Source: Gracilimonas sp040904925 (lineage in GTDB: Bacteria; Bacteroidota; Rhodothermia; Balneolales; Balneolaceae). From it: a stretch of DNA of 64,000 nucleotides. Positions 36,425-46,113 of this stretch are shown here, piece by piece. A program made the position numbers and the translations under genes. The stretch spans positions 180,285 to 244,284 of the forward strand of contig JBBDSP010000025.1 in assembly GCA_040904925.1 (NCBI GenBank). Direction: 5' to 3'. The notes beneath the pieces were generated by a model that searched no databases, was not told the origin of the DNA, and was given only the letters and a program-made list of their open reading frames with translations. The number at the start of each line of letters is the position of its first letter. The first letter of the stretch is position 1.

Positions 36425-39400
36425 TTATGCAGGATCTCTGTCCCGTCTAATTTCTGTTAAATCTTCTTGATTCTGTTCTGATTCTGACTCTTTTTCACCG
36501 GACCCGAACAATTTCCTAAAAGGTGAGAATAAACGCTTAAAAAAATCATCCCAGGTATTAAAGCTTACTTTGGCTTCAAATCCTAACCCATTTATATCCT
36601 GAGATTGTTGTGACTGTTCGGTACTGCTTAATGTCCCAAAGCTAAGATCCTGACGGTGAAAGGCAGTCAATGCAAATGTACGATTGATCCTGTAAGTAGC
36701 TCCAAGGTCTCCGATGTTCGATTGCCGTCCTGTGATTTGTCCTTCTCGTCGCAGTATAAGTTTGTCGTTGTATAATCTAAGTGCAACCCCAAGATCAACC
36801 TGATTATAGGTATTTAGGTTAAAGTCTACATCTAAACTACTCAAATCGCTGTTCAATAACGAATTTACCTGATTTGATAACAATGGGTTAATAACCTGGC
36901 TGGACAACAGTGGATTCAGCACTGCTGCACTTCCGGAGAGGTTCTCACCAAATAAATTATTTTGAGTCTGACCTGATGATGAAACCGGTATAAAATTCCC
37001 CATAAGCATAAAATTAGCGGCTTGCAGCAGTTTCAAGTCTTCATCCCTGTTAATTGAAGCTATTTGTGTTGAAAGTGTAGAATTTTGTTGTGATTCAAAA
37101 GTATCGGGCAATCGGAAAAAGAAGTTATTCTCTATACTTGAAATAGTACCACCAATGTTAAGTACCAGGTCAACAGGAACACGTTGAGAGTTTTCAGGAT
37201 CACTGGCGCTGTTGCTGCTTAGAGTAGTAATATCAGGCCGGGCACTGTAAACCGCATTTAAGTTATTAAAACGGGCATTTGCGGGATCTCCTTCCCAAAC
37301 AATAGACCCTCCGGATTCCAGTTCAAATCGACGGGTAAAAATATCACCACTTACAAATTGATACCTTCCCCCTTCAATATCAAAGCGGCCAAACATAGAT
37401 ACTTCTTCATCCTCAAGTAATATTCTTAACCGGCCGGTACCTTCAGCAGTAACAATATCTCCGGTAACAGGATCGAATATTAAGCGTACGGTCATCGGGT
37501 TTTCGGCCACAAACTGAAGATCAAGAGTAAATCGTTCTGCAAAGGAAAGATCAACTTCGTCTGAAGATTCTGTCCGGGAAGCTCCGTTTCCGGCTCTCCC
37601 GTTACCCCTCCTTTTTTCAACTTCATCAGCATCGAAAGAATTGACAAAGCGAATAAATCTATTGTCTTCATTAAAGTCTGTTTCTTCAAGCAGGGGAATT
37701 GATATCTCTGAAAAATCAGAAATGTACATTGGCTCCTCTGTTCGTAAAACAGGATCAAAATTTGTTCCTGAAATAGTCACGGTACTTGAACCATAAGCAG
37801 AACCAAAAAAGGCTGCTGTTGGGTCAAATGAGCTATTCAAAAACTGAAATTCATCCATCTCAAGGCTAATATTCATGCTATCTGTTGGGGCAAAGTCATT
37901 GAAATCATAATACCCGCTAAGAATTGCGTTACCCCCGGAAGGATCTATCAGATAGATATCCTTAAAGGTTAGCCCATCATCTCTTGTAAATGATATCTCA
38001 CCCTGAGCATAGTAATAGGTATCAAGAAAGAGTGGACGAACATACGCTGCGTCTTCAGAACCAACCATAAAGTCGGCATTGAAGTCGTAGGTATCAGTAT
38101 TCCCCCAGATCTTACCCTTACCATTTGCTAAACCGGAACCTTCAGCAAAAACCTTTGGCCCGATAAGTGGAAGTATCCACAAGTCTATATTCTCGAAATC
38201 TATATCAAAATTATACAATGAATCGGCAGCCGGGAATTGACCTTCATCAGGTGCTAGCACATATCCATCAATGGTAAATTGTTGTCCTCTTCGGCCGCTG
38301 TTTTCAAAATACTCCGGATACTTTGCAGAGTCAGTGCTAACGGAAATATTGGTATCAAACCGATCCAGATCAGAATCATAAGAACTGGACAGGTTCAAAT
38401 CACCCACCAGCGAACCCCCAAAACTCAGGGTTTCAATATCAATATCACCAAAGACGGTAGGTACAGAAGTTAACGTACGTGTAGTAAAACGCCCGTTCAT
38501 AATTCCGCCAAAACTTAACCGACCGCCAACTATATCCGAAATTTGATCAAGATCTATAGCATTAACATTATAGTTTACAGAGTCCTCAGGAGAAGCACTG
38601 AATGTCCCGTCAACTTCCAGCAGCTGTGCATCGCTTTCAAACATTAACTCACTTAGCACTAATTTTTCGTCAGAGCGATACGTGATGGTGGGAATTCCTC
38701 TGCTTATCCAGTTATAGGAATCTGTACCTAAATCAAATTCCCTGATCTGCATCGTGATGGCATCTTCTAACAACCTTCCACGAGCAGCTATGGAAAGTGA
38801 AGCCCCATCAGATAAATCGGCTATATTTGTACTGATCTCTAAAGAATCCTCTCTAAGATTCGCCACAAGATCAACATTCCGGGACTGTATAAAATCATAA
38901 TCAACAGCGCTTGCACCTGCTTGTATCTGGAGATTTGAGAAATCTTTGAAATCTACCCCTCTCCTGAAGCCACCGGTAACCTGCATCACCAAAGAGTCTG
39001 CCATAAAATCACCGAGTTGTGTGAACTGGTCATTAAAAGACGTATTGAAAAGCAACTGTTGTGAATTAATATTAAGGGAAGAACTGACACGGGCAGAGGA
39101 TGCTATTTGAGGCATGTCACTGAAATAGAAATCCAAAATCCCGGGATTTTTTACCCGTCCACTGAAATCTAAACTTTGATTACGGGTGATCTGAGTTGTA
39201 TCCGCAATAGAACCGTCTTCGTTAAATAGAATTTCGTTATTGATCTGACTCTGGAAGTATTCACGCCATTGAGGCCATAGTGCAACTATTGATGAGGGCT
39301 CAAAATTTCCTTCTGCTGTTACATCAAAAGCTGTGGATGTAAGTCTAAATATTCTGTCTTCAGAATCACTGGTGTTAAAATCAACATAAAGCTGATGCCG

Positions 39401-41152
39401 GCCTAAGGTGTCCCCTTCTGAAATTGCTTGTAGCACATCAAAGCTTAATTCACCAAACACGTTGTCTAAATTGCTCCCGGTCAGGCTCATATCATACTCA
39501 ATATCAGCCTGAACAGGGTTCAACCCCGAACGCTGAATCAACTCATCCAGCTGCAAGCCATCCGCAGATCCCTGAAGTGAAAGCCTTGGCATTTCTTCTC
39601 TGATGTCCAGCCATCCGCTTGCGGTAAATAAAGCACCACTTAGATCTAATCTCAACTCAGGTTCTAAATATCCACTATCCCAATTTGCAAGCAAATAGAT
39701 CTGATCAAAGTCTCTGTTATCCATCATTCCCTGATCAGATTCTACCACCAAACCTCCTTTTGCCGTTCTGGGATCAAAAGATGAACTTTTGAATTCTCCT
39801 TGCAGTCTTAGATTTGTACGCTGGATCCTGGGATCCAACAAATAACCGAGGTCCAATGAGTCGGTACTGAAGTTGAAAGTGGATGTAATTTCTTCTCCCC
39901 ATTCAAGGTCACCATCTATATTGACCAATCCTCGATCTCCTTGTGCATTCATAACTAAATGTGTGGAATCTAATCGACCTGAGATCATTCCGCTATAACG
40001 GGTTGCTGCAATCGCCTCGATCTGATTTTCAGCCAATACATTCTGCATAGCCCCTAATTCAAGCTCATCCAGGATCAGAGATTCGATATCAATTTCATAC
40101 AGAAAAGAAGAAGGCTCAGTAAGGTTTTCAAGATTTCCACTGAAATTTGTATAACTCTCTCCAAGAATCAATTCCCCTTCACCAAAACTGAATGAATCAA
40201 GAGTACCCTGCCCTACTAATGAGGCCTGTAAATACTCAGGAGCTTCCGGTATTCCCGGCAACAGTCGGTTTAAGTAAGCCGGCTCCAACCAAAACCTGTC
40301 AACGATCAAACTGAGGTTTGAACCTGCAAATTGTGCACCAATATTTCCTTCCAGGATATTCACGTTATCAGCTTCCGTGCTAAATCGAACAGTAGAATTT
40401 CCGGAAATTATATTGAAGGCATTCAGCTCAAAAAACTGATCATCATTATAGATCTGTCCATACATTTCAACGGTTCCAAGCTCAGCCTCAGGGGTATTAA
40501 AAAGCACTCGGTTTATATCTATGAACCGCTGGTCTTCGGTGAACTCAAAAAACATATCCATCTGCAGATCCCGGATATGAAGGCTGTCGGTTGATGTAAA
40601 ATTATTATCCCGGTCAGATATATTCCTCAATACTATATCACCATTTTGAATGATCACGGAAGGGATGATCACCTGAAACCCAAAATCTGGTTGTTCATTC
40701 GCAGAATCACCGGCAAATTCCGCTACAGATGTCTTGGTTTCAAATGCCCTGTGGATCGAGAATTCTGAATCAGGATCAAAATATGTGACGGGATCTTCCA
40801 TTCGTAATGATTTGATGATCATACGATTCCGGAATAAAGACCAGACATCAAGAGCTGCACTGATCTCAGAAGATTCCAATACAGGGGTATAAGCGAAAGA
40901 ATCCTGATAGACCTTTACCTGTTCCAGTTCCAGGCTAAAAGGCAAAAATCCCTTTATAGAACCAATGGTTAACACACCTTCGTATTTTTCACTGAACTGC
41001 TGCTCAAGTTCTATCGCAATTCGATCTTTCACCGGCTGAAGCTGCATAGCACCAAATATAGTTCCCAAAACTATGGCCACAGTTAGTACCAGGACCCCTA
41101 TAAAGGTCCAGAATACATTCCATGATTTATATATCCAGCGTAGATATGCCAC
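36425..41152 (-). CDS. tamB: TamB/AsmA-like translocation and assembly protein
   Basis: A 1575-residue protein with an N-terminal membrane anchor (FWTFIGVLVLTVAIVLGTIFGAM), a very long run of beta-taco repeats and a C-terminal DUF490/TamB domain (RILLEDEEVSMFGRFDIEGG, LGATYRINRTFALTAFHRQ). TamB-like proteins span the periplasm and move phospholipids or barrel proteins to the outer membrane. The start is GTG, overlapping the aroB stop by one base (TAGTG). A nearby Omp85 barrel gene is the candidate partner in place of TamA. Confidence 0.88.
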   Translation of the reverse strand: MAYLRWIYKSWNVFWTFIGVLVLTVAIVLGTIFGAMQLQPVKDRIAIELEQQFSEKYEGVLTIGSIKGFLPFSLELEQVKVYQDSFAYTPVLESSEISAALDVWSLFRNRMIIKSLRMEDPVTYFDPDSEFSIHRAFETKTSVAEFAGDSANEQPDFGFQVIIPSVIIQNGDIVLRNISDRDNNFTSTDSLHIRDLQMDMFFEFTEDQRFIDINRVLFNTPEAELGTVEMYGQIYNDDQFFELNAFNIISGNSTVRFSTEADNVNILEGNIGAQFAGSNLSLIVDRFWLEPAYLNRLLPGIPEAPEYLQASLVGQGTLDSFSFGEGELILGESYTNFSGNLENLTEPSSFLYEIDIESLILDELELGAMQNVLAENQIEAIAATRYSGMISGRLDSTHLVMNAQGDRGLVNIDGDLEWGEEITSTFNFSTDSLDLGYLLDPRIQRTNLRLQGEFKSSSFDPRTAKGGLVVESDQGMMDNRDFDQIYLLANWDSGYLEPELRLDLSGALFTASGWLDIREEMPRLSLQGSADGLQLDELIQRSGLNPVQADIEYDMSLTGSNLDNVFGELSFDVLQAISEGDTLGRHQLYVDFNTSDSEDRIFRLTSTAFDVTAEGNFEPSSIVALWPQWREYFQSQINNEILFNEDGSIADTTQITRNQSLDFSGRVKNPGILDFYFSDMPQIASSARVSSSLNINSQQLLFNTSFNDQFTQLGDFMADSLVMQVTGGFRRGVDFKDFSNLQIQAGASAVDYDFIQSRNVDLVANLREDSLEISTNIADLSDGASLSIAARGRLLEDAITMQIREFDLGTDSYNWISRGIPTITYRSDEKLVLSELMFESDAQLLEVDGTFSASPEDSVNYNVNAIDLDQISDIVGGRLSFGGIMNGRFTTRTLTSVPTVFGDIDIETLSFGGSLVGDLNLSSSYDSDLDRFDTNISVSTDSAKYPEYFENSGRRGQQFTIDGYVLAPDEGQFPAADSLYNFDIDFENIDLWILPLIGPKVFAEGSGLANGKGKIWGNTDTYDFNADFMVGSEDAAYVRPLFLDTYYYAQGEISFTRDDGLTFKDIYLIDPSGGNAILSGYYDFNDFAPTDSMNISLEMDEFQFLNSSFDPTAAFFGSAYGSSTVTISGTNFDPVLRTEEPMYISDFSEISIPLLEETDFNEDNRFIRFVNSFDADEVEKRRGNGRAGNGASRTESSDEVDLSFAERFTLDLQFVAENPMTVRLIFDPVTGDIVTAEGTGRLRILLEDEEVSMFGRFDIEGGRYQFVSGDIFTRRFELESGGSIVWEGDPANARFNNLNAVYSARPDITTLSSNSASDPENSQRVPVDLVLNIGGTISSIENNFFFRLPDTFESQQNSTLSTQIASINRDEDLKLLQAANFMLMGNFIPVSSSGQTQNNLFGENLSGSAAVLNPLLSSQVINPLLSNQVNSLLNSDLSSLDVDFNLNTYNQVDLGVALRLYNDKLILRREGQITGRQSNIGDLGATYRINRTFALTAFHRQDLSFGTLSSTEQSQQSQDINGLGFEAKVSFNTWDDFFKRLFSPFRKLFGSGEKESESEQNQEDLTEIRRDRDPA

Positions 41153-42243
41153 TATTGAAAGATCTTTAAAATATGATGCCAGGCTTGTTCCACAAATTCA
41201 GTATCAGATACTTTATACACATAAGGGGAGCTAACCTCTTTTAGTAAAACTAACTGAATTTGTTCGTCCTTAACTTTTTTATCTGATTTCATCTGTACTA
41301 CCAACTGTTCCGGGGTAGATTTTATTTGGTCCAGTGAGAATTCATACAACGACTTGAACTGCAATAAATTTGACAACTCAATATGTGCTCCCAGTTTGTT
41401 GGATGCATAAATAGCGGCTATCATTCCTGCAAAAACTGCCTCACCATGTGAGTAGTGAGAGTAATCACCTTCTCTTTCAATAACATGAGCAAAGGTATGT
41501 CCAAAATTTAAGAATGCTCTCTTACCTGCCTCTAATACATCCTCAGCCACAACATCTGTTTTGATCTGAGCACTCTTTTGAATGAGGGGGAGCCAGGCTT
41601 TTCCATCAGTAAATTGATTGTCCTCCAATAACGCATTTACCTGTTCCAGAATTTCAGGGCTGTGGATCATCCCATATTTCAATACTTCACTCAGGCCGTT
41701 TACCCATTCCTTATCAGCCAAGGTTTCAAGATACTTAACATCGGCAAACACCGCCTTCGGCTGATAGAAACTCCCCACAAGGTTCTTTCCCACAGCATGA
41801 TTGATCCCTGTTTTTCCGCCAATAGAACTATCAACCATAGCCAGAAGCGTGGTGGGAATGTGGATCAACGGAATTCCACGAAGTACTGTGGCAGCTACAA
41901 ATCCGGCCAGGTCTCCGGTAACTCCACCCCCAATTGCAAAAAGCGGGGTTTCACGCTCTACTCCATTTTCCAACAAAAAACTGAGTGCCTTTTGATAGAT
42001 ATGAAAACTCTTGGCTTGCTCCCCCCTCGGTACTTCAAAAATATGTAGCTCCTCAAACTTCTTACTTAAAGCAGATTCAAAATGTGACCGGTGGTGTTTT
42101 AATACAAAGGCATCCACCAATACAAAAGCTTTTTTTGAGCTAAAAGAGTGGATATACGACTCCAGCTGATCCGAAAGATCGAATCCAAAATGAAGATGAT
42201 ACTTTTTTTCTGTAGATGTTTGAACGGATATTGAATCAGACAT
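41152..42243 (-). CDS. aroB: 3-dehydroquinate synthase
   Basis: A 363-residue NAD- and metal-dependent enzyme of the shikimate pathway. Motifs include AIGGGVTGDLAGFVAATVLRG, PTTLLAMVDSSIGGKTGIN and NFGHTFAHVIE. It converts DAHP to 3-dehydroquinate. It overlaps aroK by 8 nt upstream and tamB by 1 nt downstream, a tight coupling of aromatic amino acid synthesis to envelope genes. Confidence 0.96.
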   Translation of the reverse strand: MSDSISVQTSTEKKYHLHFGFDLSDQLESYIHSFSSKKAFVLVDAFVLKHHRSHFESALSKKFEELHIFEVPRGEQAKSFHIYQKALSFLLENGVERETPLFAIGGGVTGDLAGFVAATVLRGIPLIHIPTTLLAMVDSSIGGKTGINHAVGKNLVGSFYQPKAVFADVKYLETLADKEWVNGLSEVLKYGMIHSPEILEQVNALLEDNQFTDGKAWLPLIQKSAQIKTDVVAEDVLEAGKRAFLNFGHTFAHVIEREGDYSHYSHGEAVFAGMIAAIYASNKLGAHIELSNLLQFKSLYEFSLDQIKSTPEQLVVQMKSDKKVKDEQIQLVLLKEVSSPYVYKVSDTEFVEQAWHHILKIFQ

Positions 42244-42799
42244 GCCGGGTAATTTTATCTTTGGCTGCCTCTGCCATTTCCTGAACAGTTGTAAATAACG
42301 GAGTTTTTATAGTGATCTGCGCCTGTTTGTAGAATTCTTCTCGACCTGAATATAAGGTTTTCAGCTCTTTAAAGAGAGATTCTTTGGATTTTATTTTTCC
42401 GGCTTCATCAAACAAAATGGGTCTTTCTTCGCTTGCAAATACACGCTCCACAACTTCTTCCATTGGCGTATCCAGAAAGATCAGCAATCCATGTATTTTA
42501 AGGTGATCGACGACCCGCTGATTTTGAAGTGCCCCTCCCCCCAAGGCAACCACTCCTTTGAAGTTTCTCGTCAGATCTAACAGGTATTCCCATTCTTTTT
42601 CTCTGAAATATGCTTCGCCGATTTTATTGAAAATCTGCTTTATAGACATCCCTTCACGCTTTTCTATAATCTTATCAAGATCAATAAATTCACGGTCTAA
42701 TTTCTTTGCTAATGCTTTACCCAAGGTGCTTTTACCTGATGCCATAAAGCCACAGATGAAAACACTTTCCTCCTTGTTTTCAATTTTCTTTCTGATCAT
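42236..42799 (-). CDS. aroK: Shikimate kinase
   Basis: A 187-residue P-loop kinase with Walker A GFMASGKS (17-24), the shikimate-binding LDRE-x-IDLD region and the VVALGGGALQNQR loop. It phosphorylates shikimate. Its ATG overlaps the NFACT gene stop by 4 nt (ATGA). Confidence 0.93.
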   Translation of the reverse strand: MIRKKIENKEESVFICGFMASGKSTLGKALAKKLDREFIDLDKIIEKREGMSIKQIFNKIGEAYFREKEWEYLLDLTRNFKGVVALGGGALQNQRVVDHLKIHGLLIFLDTPMEEVVERVFASEERPILFDEAGKIKSKESLFKELKTLYSGREEFYKQAQITIKTPLFTTVQEMAEAAKDKITRHV

Positions 42800-44385
42800 T
42801 TCGTCTTCGGTTTTTTCGGGGTCACCATTTCAACGTCTTCCTTATCCACAAGTACGGCTCCGGGAGGCGAACCTTTAGGTTTACGCACATATTTCTTTTT
42901 GGTGATGATCACAGGAGCAAGATTTGAACCCCGTGCCTTCGAATTGAAAGCGGCATAGGAAGCCGCCTCAAGCAGTACATTTTTAGGAGGCATGCCTTTG
43001 TCATTCCCCATTCTTATCACCAAATGGGAGCCGGCTACTTTACGTGCGTGCATCCACACATCTTCTTTGTGCGCCTTTTGAACAAGCACATCATTGCTCT
43101 TCGCGTTCTTGCCGATCCAAACTGGATAGCCCTGTATTTCAAGCGTGTGAAAAGGAAGTTGATCATCGTCTTTATCCGAACCGGATTGATCCCTAAATTC
43201 TTTCAGAGCATCCTCATTTTCATCCTCCCAGTCCTTGAACTCCCACAGATTGGTAATGCTTTCGGCTTCTTCAAGCAATTTTTCTGCCCGCTCCTTTTCC
43301 TCCTCCATTTCCGGGATCCGTTTCATTGCTTCTTCATACGATCTTTCCGATGAAGATGATTTCTTATAATAACGTTGTGCATTCCCCGCAATATCCAGCC
43401 CTTGTTTTAGGGGAATCTTCACCTTTTCACCTTCATTATAAAGATCATCCACCTCGATCTCTTCATCATTTACATTCCCAAGATGGGCATTTGCCATCAA
43501 TATATGTCCCCACTGCTCGTACTTCTCAGCTCGTTCAAGTCCCTTATCGGCCTGGTGCAAATTCTTAAGACCCGACTTAGTGCGTTTGATCTTACGCTTC
43601 AGGCTTTTGAGTAACGATGATTTTCTTTGTTTGAGCCGCTGACTTCTCGAATAGTTCTTGTAACGATAAAGGATCAATTCATTCACGCCCTCAAATTCTT
43701 TTTCTGTTTTCAAAGGAAGTGTCTTTTCTGAAAGCAAAGTTGTTTCCCCGTTTTCAAGTAATCGAAACACGGCATCGTTTTCCATTTCTTCACAGATGTT
43801 CTGTACAAATTTTGTGAGTTCTTCTTCATCAGCTGAATCCAGATCATAGATCCGGATCAGCTCTTTCAAATTTTGCCGGGGTATCATCGCATTTAGTGCC
43901 ACCAGTTTATTCTTTGTGCTTTTCTTACTAATGTCTCCTTCGGTTTCAAACAGGTCCAGTTCCTGAGGCGCAGGCGGCTCCTCTCCCGGCTCATCATATT
44001 CCTTGAATACTTCTGTGATAGCTCCGTCTTTGGATAGAAATACATTGGCGCGGTTACTGAATAATCGGAATGAAAGCCTGCTCCCGTCTTCGAAATGAAG
44101 ATAAAACCAGCGATCGGTTTCCGGAATACTAACATCTGTTATTTCAACATCATAAATACGCTCAAAAAAGTCGATCGTATTACTTTTTTTTGCTCCCCTG
44201 TTGCTGTCCATAAATAAGGCAATATTACCCGGAGCAGAGCTGAAACAGAGCCGAAAAGACTCCTCAGTTCCTTCCATAAAAAACTCAATATAGTTCTTGT
44301 AGGGGCTCACAGCCTGCCTGATCACACCTCCGATTAACTTGTTTTTGAGGGTCTGATTTAGATATATTAGTTCGTAATAATTCAT
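42796..44385 (-). CDS. rqcH: NFACT-family ribosome-quality-control protein (RqcH/Rqc2-like)
   Basis: A 529-residue protein with the N-terminal NFACT-N domain, including the Asp91-Arg92 pair (PETDRWFYLHF) needed for alanine tailing in RqcH. A HhH/coiled-coil middle (LKRKIKRTKSGLKNLHQADK) and a C-terminal NFACT-R domain (VWIGKNAKSNDVLVQKAHKE, VWMHARKVAGSHLVIRM) follow. It binds obstructed 50S subunits with peptidyl-tRNA and directs C-terminal tailing. It starts 28 nt from a divergent gene. Confidence 0.9.
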   Translation of the reverse strand: MNYYELIYLNQTLKNKLIGGVIRQAVSPYKNYIEFFMEGTEESFRLCFSSAPGNIALFMDSNRGAKKSNTIDFFERIYDVEITDVSIPETDRWFYLHFEDGSRLSFRLFSNRANVFLSKDGAITEVFKEYDEPGEEPPAPQELDLFETEGDISKKSTKNKLVALNAMIPRQNLKELIRIYDLDSADEEELTKFVQNICEEMENDAVFRLLENGETTLLSEKTLPLKTEKEFEGVNELILYRYKNYSRSQRLKQRKSSLLKSLKRKIKRTKSGLKNLHQADKGLERAEKYEQWGHILMANAHLGNVNDEEIEVDDLYNEGEKVKIPLKQGLDIAGNAQRYYKKSSSSERSYEEAMKRIPEMEEEKERAEKLLEEAESITNLWEFKDWEDENEDALKEFRDQSGSDKDDDQLPFHTLEIQGYPVWIGKNAKSNDVLVQKAHKEDVWMHARKVAGSHLVIRMGNDKGMPPKNVLLEAASYAAFNSKARGSNLAPVIITKKKYVRKPKGSPPGAVLVDKEDVEMVTPKKPKTK

Positions 44386-44413
44386 CTAAAATGATGGGGG
44401 TTTAAGAGATTTC

Positions 44414-45067
44414 ATGCATTATCCAATCTTCAATTCTATCGTTAATACTGTAGAAACACAATTGGGAAAACGGGGAATAAAGACAACTAAGTTCAAGACA
44501 TGGGAAGATAATAAGATTCACGCCACGGGATTGGGATTAATAATTGAATTAGATCATGCTTCAGACTATATGGAGTCTCTTTCTATTAATTTTGACTGGG
44601 ACAGTTTTCGGGAAACTACCATGGCCAAAGAGCTTGAAGGTATGGAGAGCCATCCTTTCTTAAAAATTGAAACGCTCACCAAGAGTCAAGTAAAACCCAC
44701 CATTGATGTGGAAATGAGCTGGTTGTTTGATATTGATACCTGTCAGCCTGAAGTACCGGGCGAAGCCGGTAATTATCGCATTGAAAAAGCCAGTAAATGG
44801 ATGGAGTCGATCAGTAAGAAAGTAAATGATCTGCTTGCCGATGATGATATCATTACCCGATGGCATATCGAAATTGACGGGGATGAAAACGGAAGATTTC
44901 TCTCAGCCATCAATCTGATCTCCTATTTTCAATATGAATTGGTGTCACCTAAAAGCCTGAATGAAGTACAGCACCTAGTAGGCCGGAAACTCCATGACCT
45001 TCTTTTGAAAGCCAATAAAGTTATTTTTGCATCCAACGAGATTTTAGAGGAATCATTGGCTGCATAA
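44414..45067 (+). CDS. Hypothetical protein, 217 aa
   Basis: I do not recognise the family. The product is soluble and acidic, without signal peptide or membrane segments. It reads like an ordered alpha/beta protein (GLGLIIELDHASDYMESLS, HIEIDGDENGRFLSAINL). The start codon lies only 28 nt from the divergent NFACT start, so the two share a promoter region, and a terminator follows 26 nt after the stop. Its function is unknown. Confidence 0.65.
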   Translation: MHYPIFNSIVNTVETQLGKRGIKTTKFKTWEDNKIHATGLGLIIELDHASDYMESLSINFDWDSFRETTMAKELEGMESHPFLKIETLTKSQVKPTIDVEMSWLFDIDTCQPEVPGEAGNYRIEKASKWMESISKKVNDLLADDDIITRWHIEIDGDENGRFLSAINLISYFQYELVSPKSLNEVQHLVGRKLHDLLLKANKVIFASNEILEESLAA

Positions 45068-45093
45068 AAAAGAACAACATACATTTTAAAAAT

Positions 45094-45126
45094 AAAGGGA
45101 CCAGTCAATTAGCTGATCCCTTTTTT
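45094..45126. terminator. Bidirectional rho-independent terminator
   Basis: An 8-position stem with one mismatch (GGGACCAG / CTGATCCC), flanked by an A-run on the left and T6 on the right, lies between two convergent genes. It ends the 217-aa gene and could also act on the opposite strand for the dehydrogenase. Confidence 0.85.
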
Positions 45127-45131
45127 ATTTA

Positions 45132-45983
45132 TCAGTAGGTATAAAACCCTTCTCCGGTCTTGTTGCCAAGTTTCCCGGCATCTACCATCTTAACCAATAA
45201 CGGTGCAGGGCGGTATTTGGGATCTTTGAAGCCTTCGTAAAGCACTTCAAGTATATCGAGGCATACATCCAACCCGATAAAGTCAGCCAGTCTTAATGGT
45301 CCCATTGGATGGGCCATTCCAAGCTTCATCACTTCATCTACATTTTCAGCCGTTGCAACGCCTTCTCCCACACAAAATATTGCTTCGTTGATCATAGGCA
45401 TCAAAACACGGTTACTCACAAAACCGGGAGCATCGTTTACGGGAACAGGCACTTTCCCCAGTTTTTTGGAAGTCTCCTCGACGACATTATAGGTATCGTC
45501 ATCGGTTTGAAGTCCGCGTACGATCTCCACTAATTTCATCACCGGAACGGGATTGAAAAAGTGCATCCCAATGAATTTCTCCGGACGTGAGGTAAGTGCT
45601 GCCAGTTTTGTAATGGAGATAGAAGACGTATTGGAACCAAAGATGGCATGATCGGGAGCAGCTTCGTCCACCTCTCTCCATACCGAAGTTTTGATATCCA
45701 GGTTTTCAGGAACGGCTTCAACTACCAGATCCACATCCTTCACCCCTTCCGATAGATTCAAAAATACGTTGATGGCACCAAGGGTAGAATTCTTTTTAGC
45801 TTCATCGATCTTTTCTTTCTTAACCATGCGGTCAAGATTCTTCTCGATGGTTGACATCGCCCGGTCAGCAAATTCTTGTTTGGTTTCGATCAGGTTCACA
45901 GAAAAATCATTCATGGCAAAAACATGAGCAATTCCATTACCCATCGTTCCACCACCAATTACGGCTACTTTTTTTACGTCCAT
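45132..45983 (-). CDS. 3-hydroxybutyryl-CoA (3-hydroxyacyl-CoA) dehydrogenase
   Basis: A 283-residue NAD(P)-dependent dehydrogenase. The dinucleotide-binding GGGTMGNGIAHV lies at 10-21, the catalytic HFFNPVPVMKLVEIV follows, and the C-terminal helical domain contains GPLRLADFIGLDVCLDIL. It oxidises (S)-3-hydroxyacyl-CoA in beta-oxidation or butyrate metabolism. The gene stands alone, so pathway use is not set by context. Confidence 0.93.
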   Translation of the reverse strand: MDVKKVAVIGGGTMGNGIAHVFAMNDFSVNLIETKQEFADRAMSTIEKNLDRMVKKEKIDEAKKNSTLGAINVFLNLSEGVKDVDLVVEAVPENLDIKTSVWREVDEAAPDHAIFGSNTSSISITKLAALTSRPEKFIGMHFFNPVPVMKLVEIVRGLQTDDDTYNVVEETSKKLGKVPVPVNDAPGFVSNRVLMPMINEAIFCVGEGVATAENVDEVMKLGMAHPMGPLRLADFIGLDVCLDILEVLYEGFKDPKYRPAPLLVKMVDAGKLGNKTGEGFYTY

Positions 45984-46113
45984 TATATCGGTTTATTTGA
46001 AATTTTAATTTTTGTCAGGTTAGGGCTTTTGGAAGCGTTTTTCAAGCTTTCGGAGTGCCTTTTATATATTTTAGCTACTCATAAAGTTCAGCCAAATTAT
46101 GCCCTTATTTACT

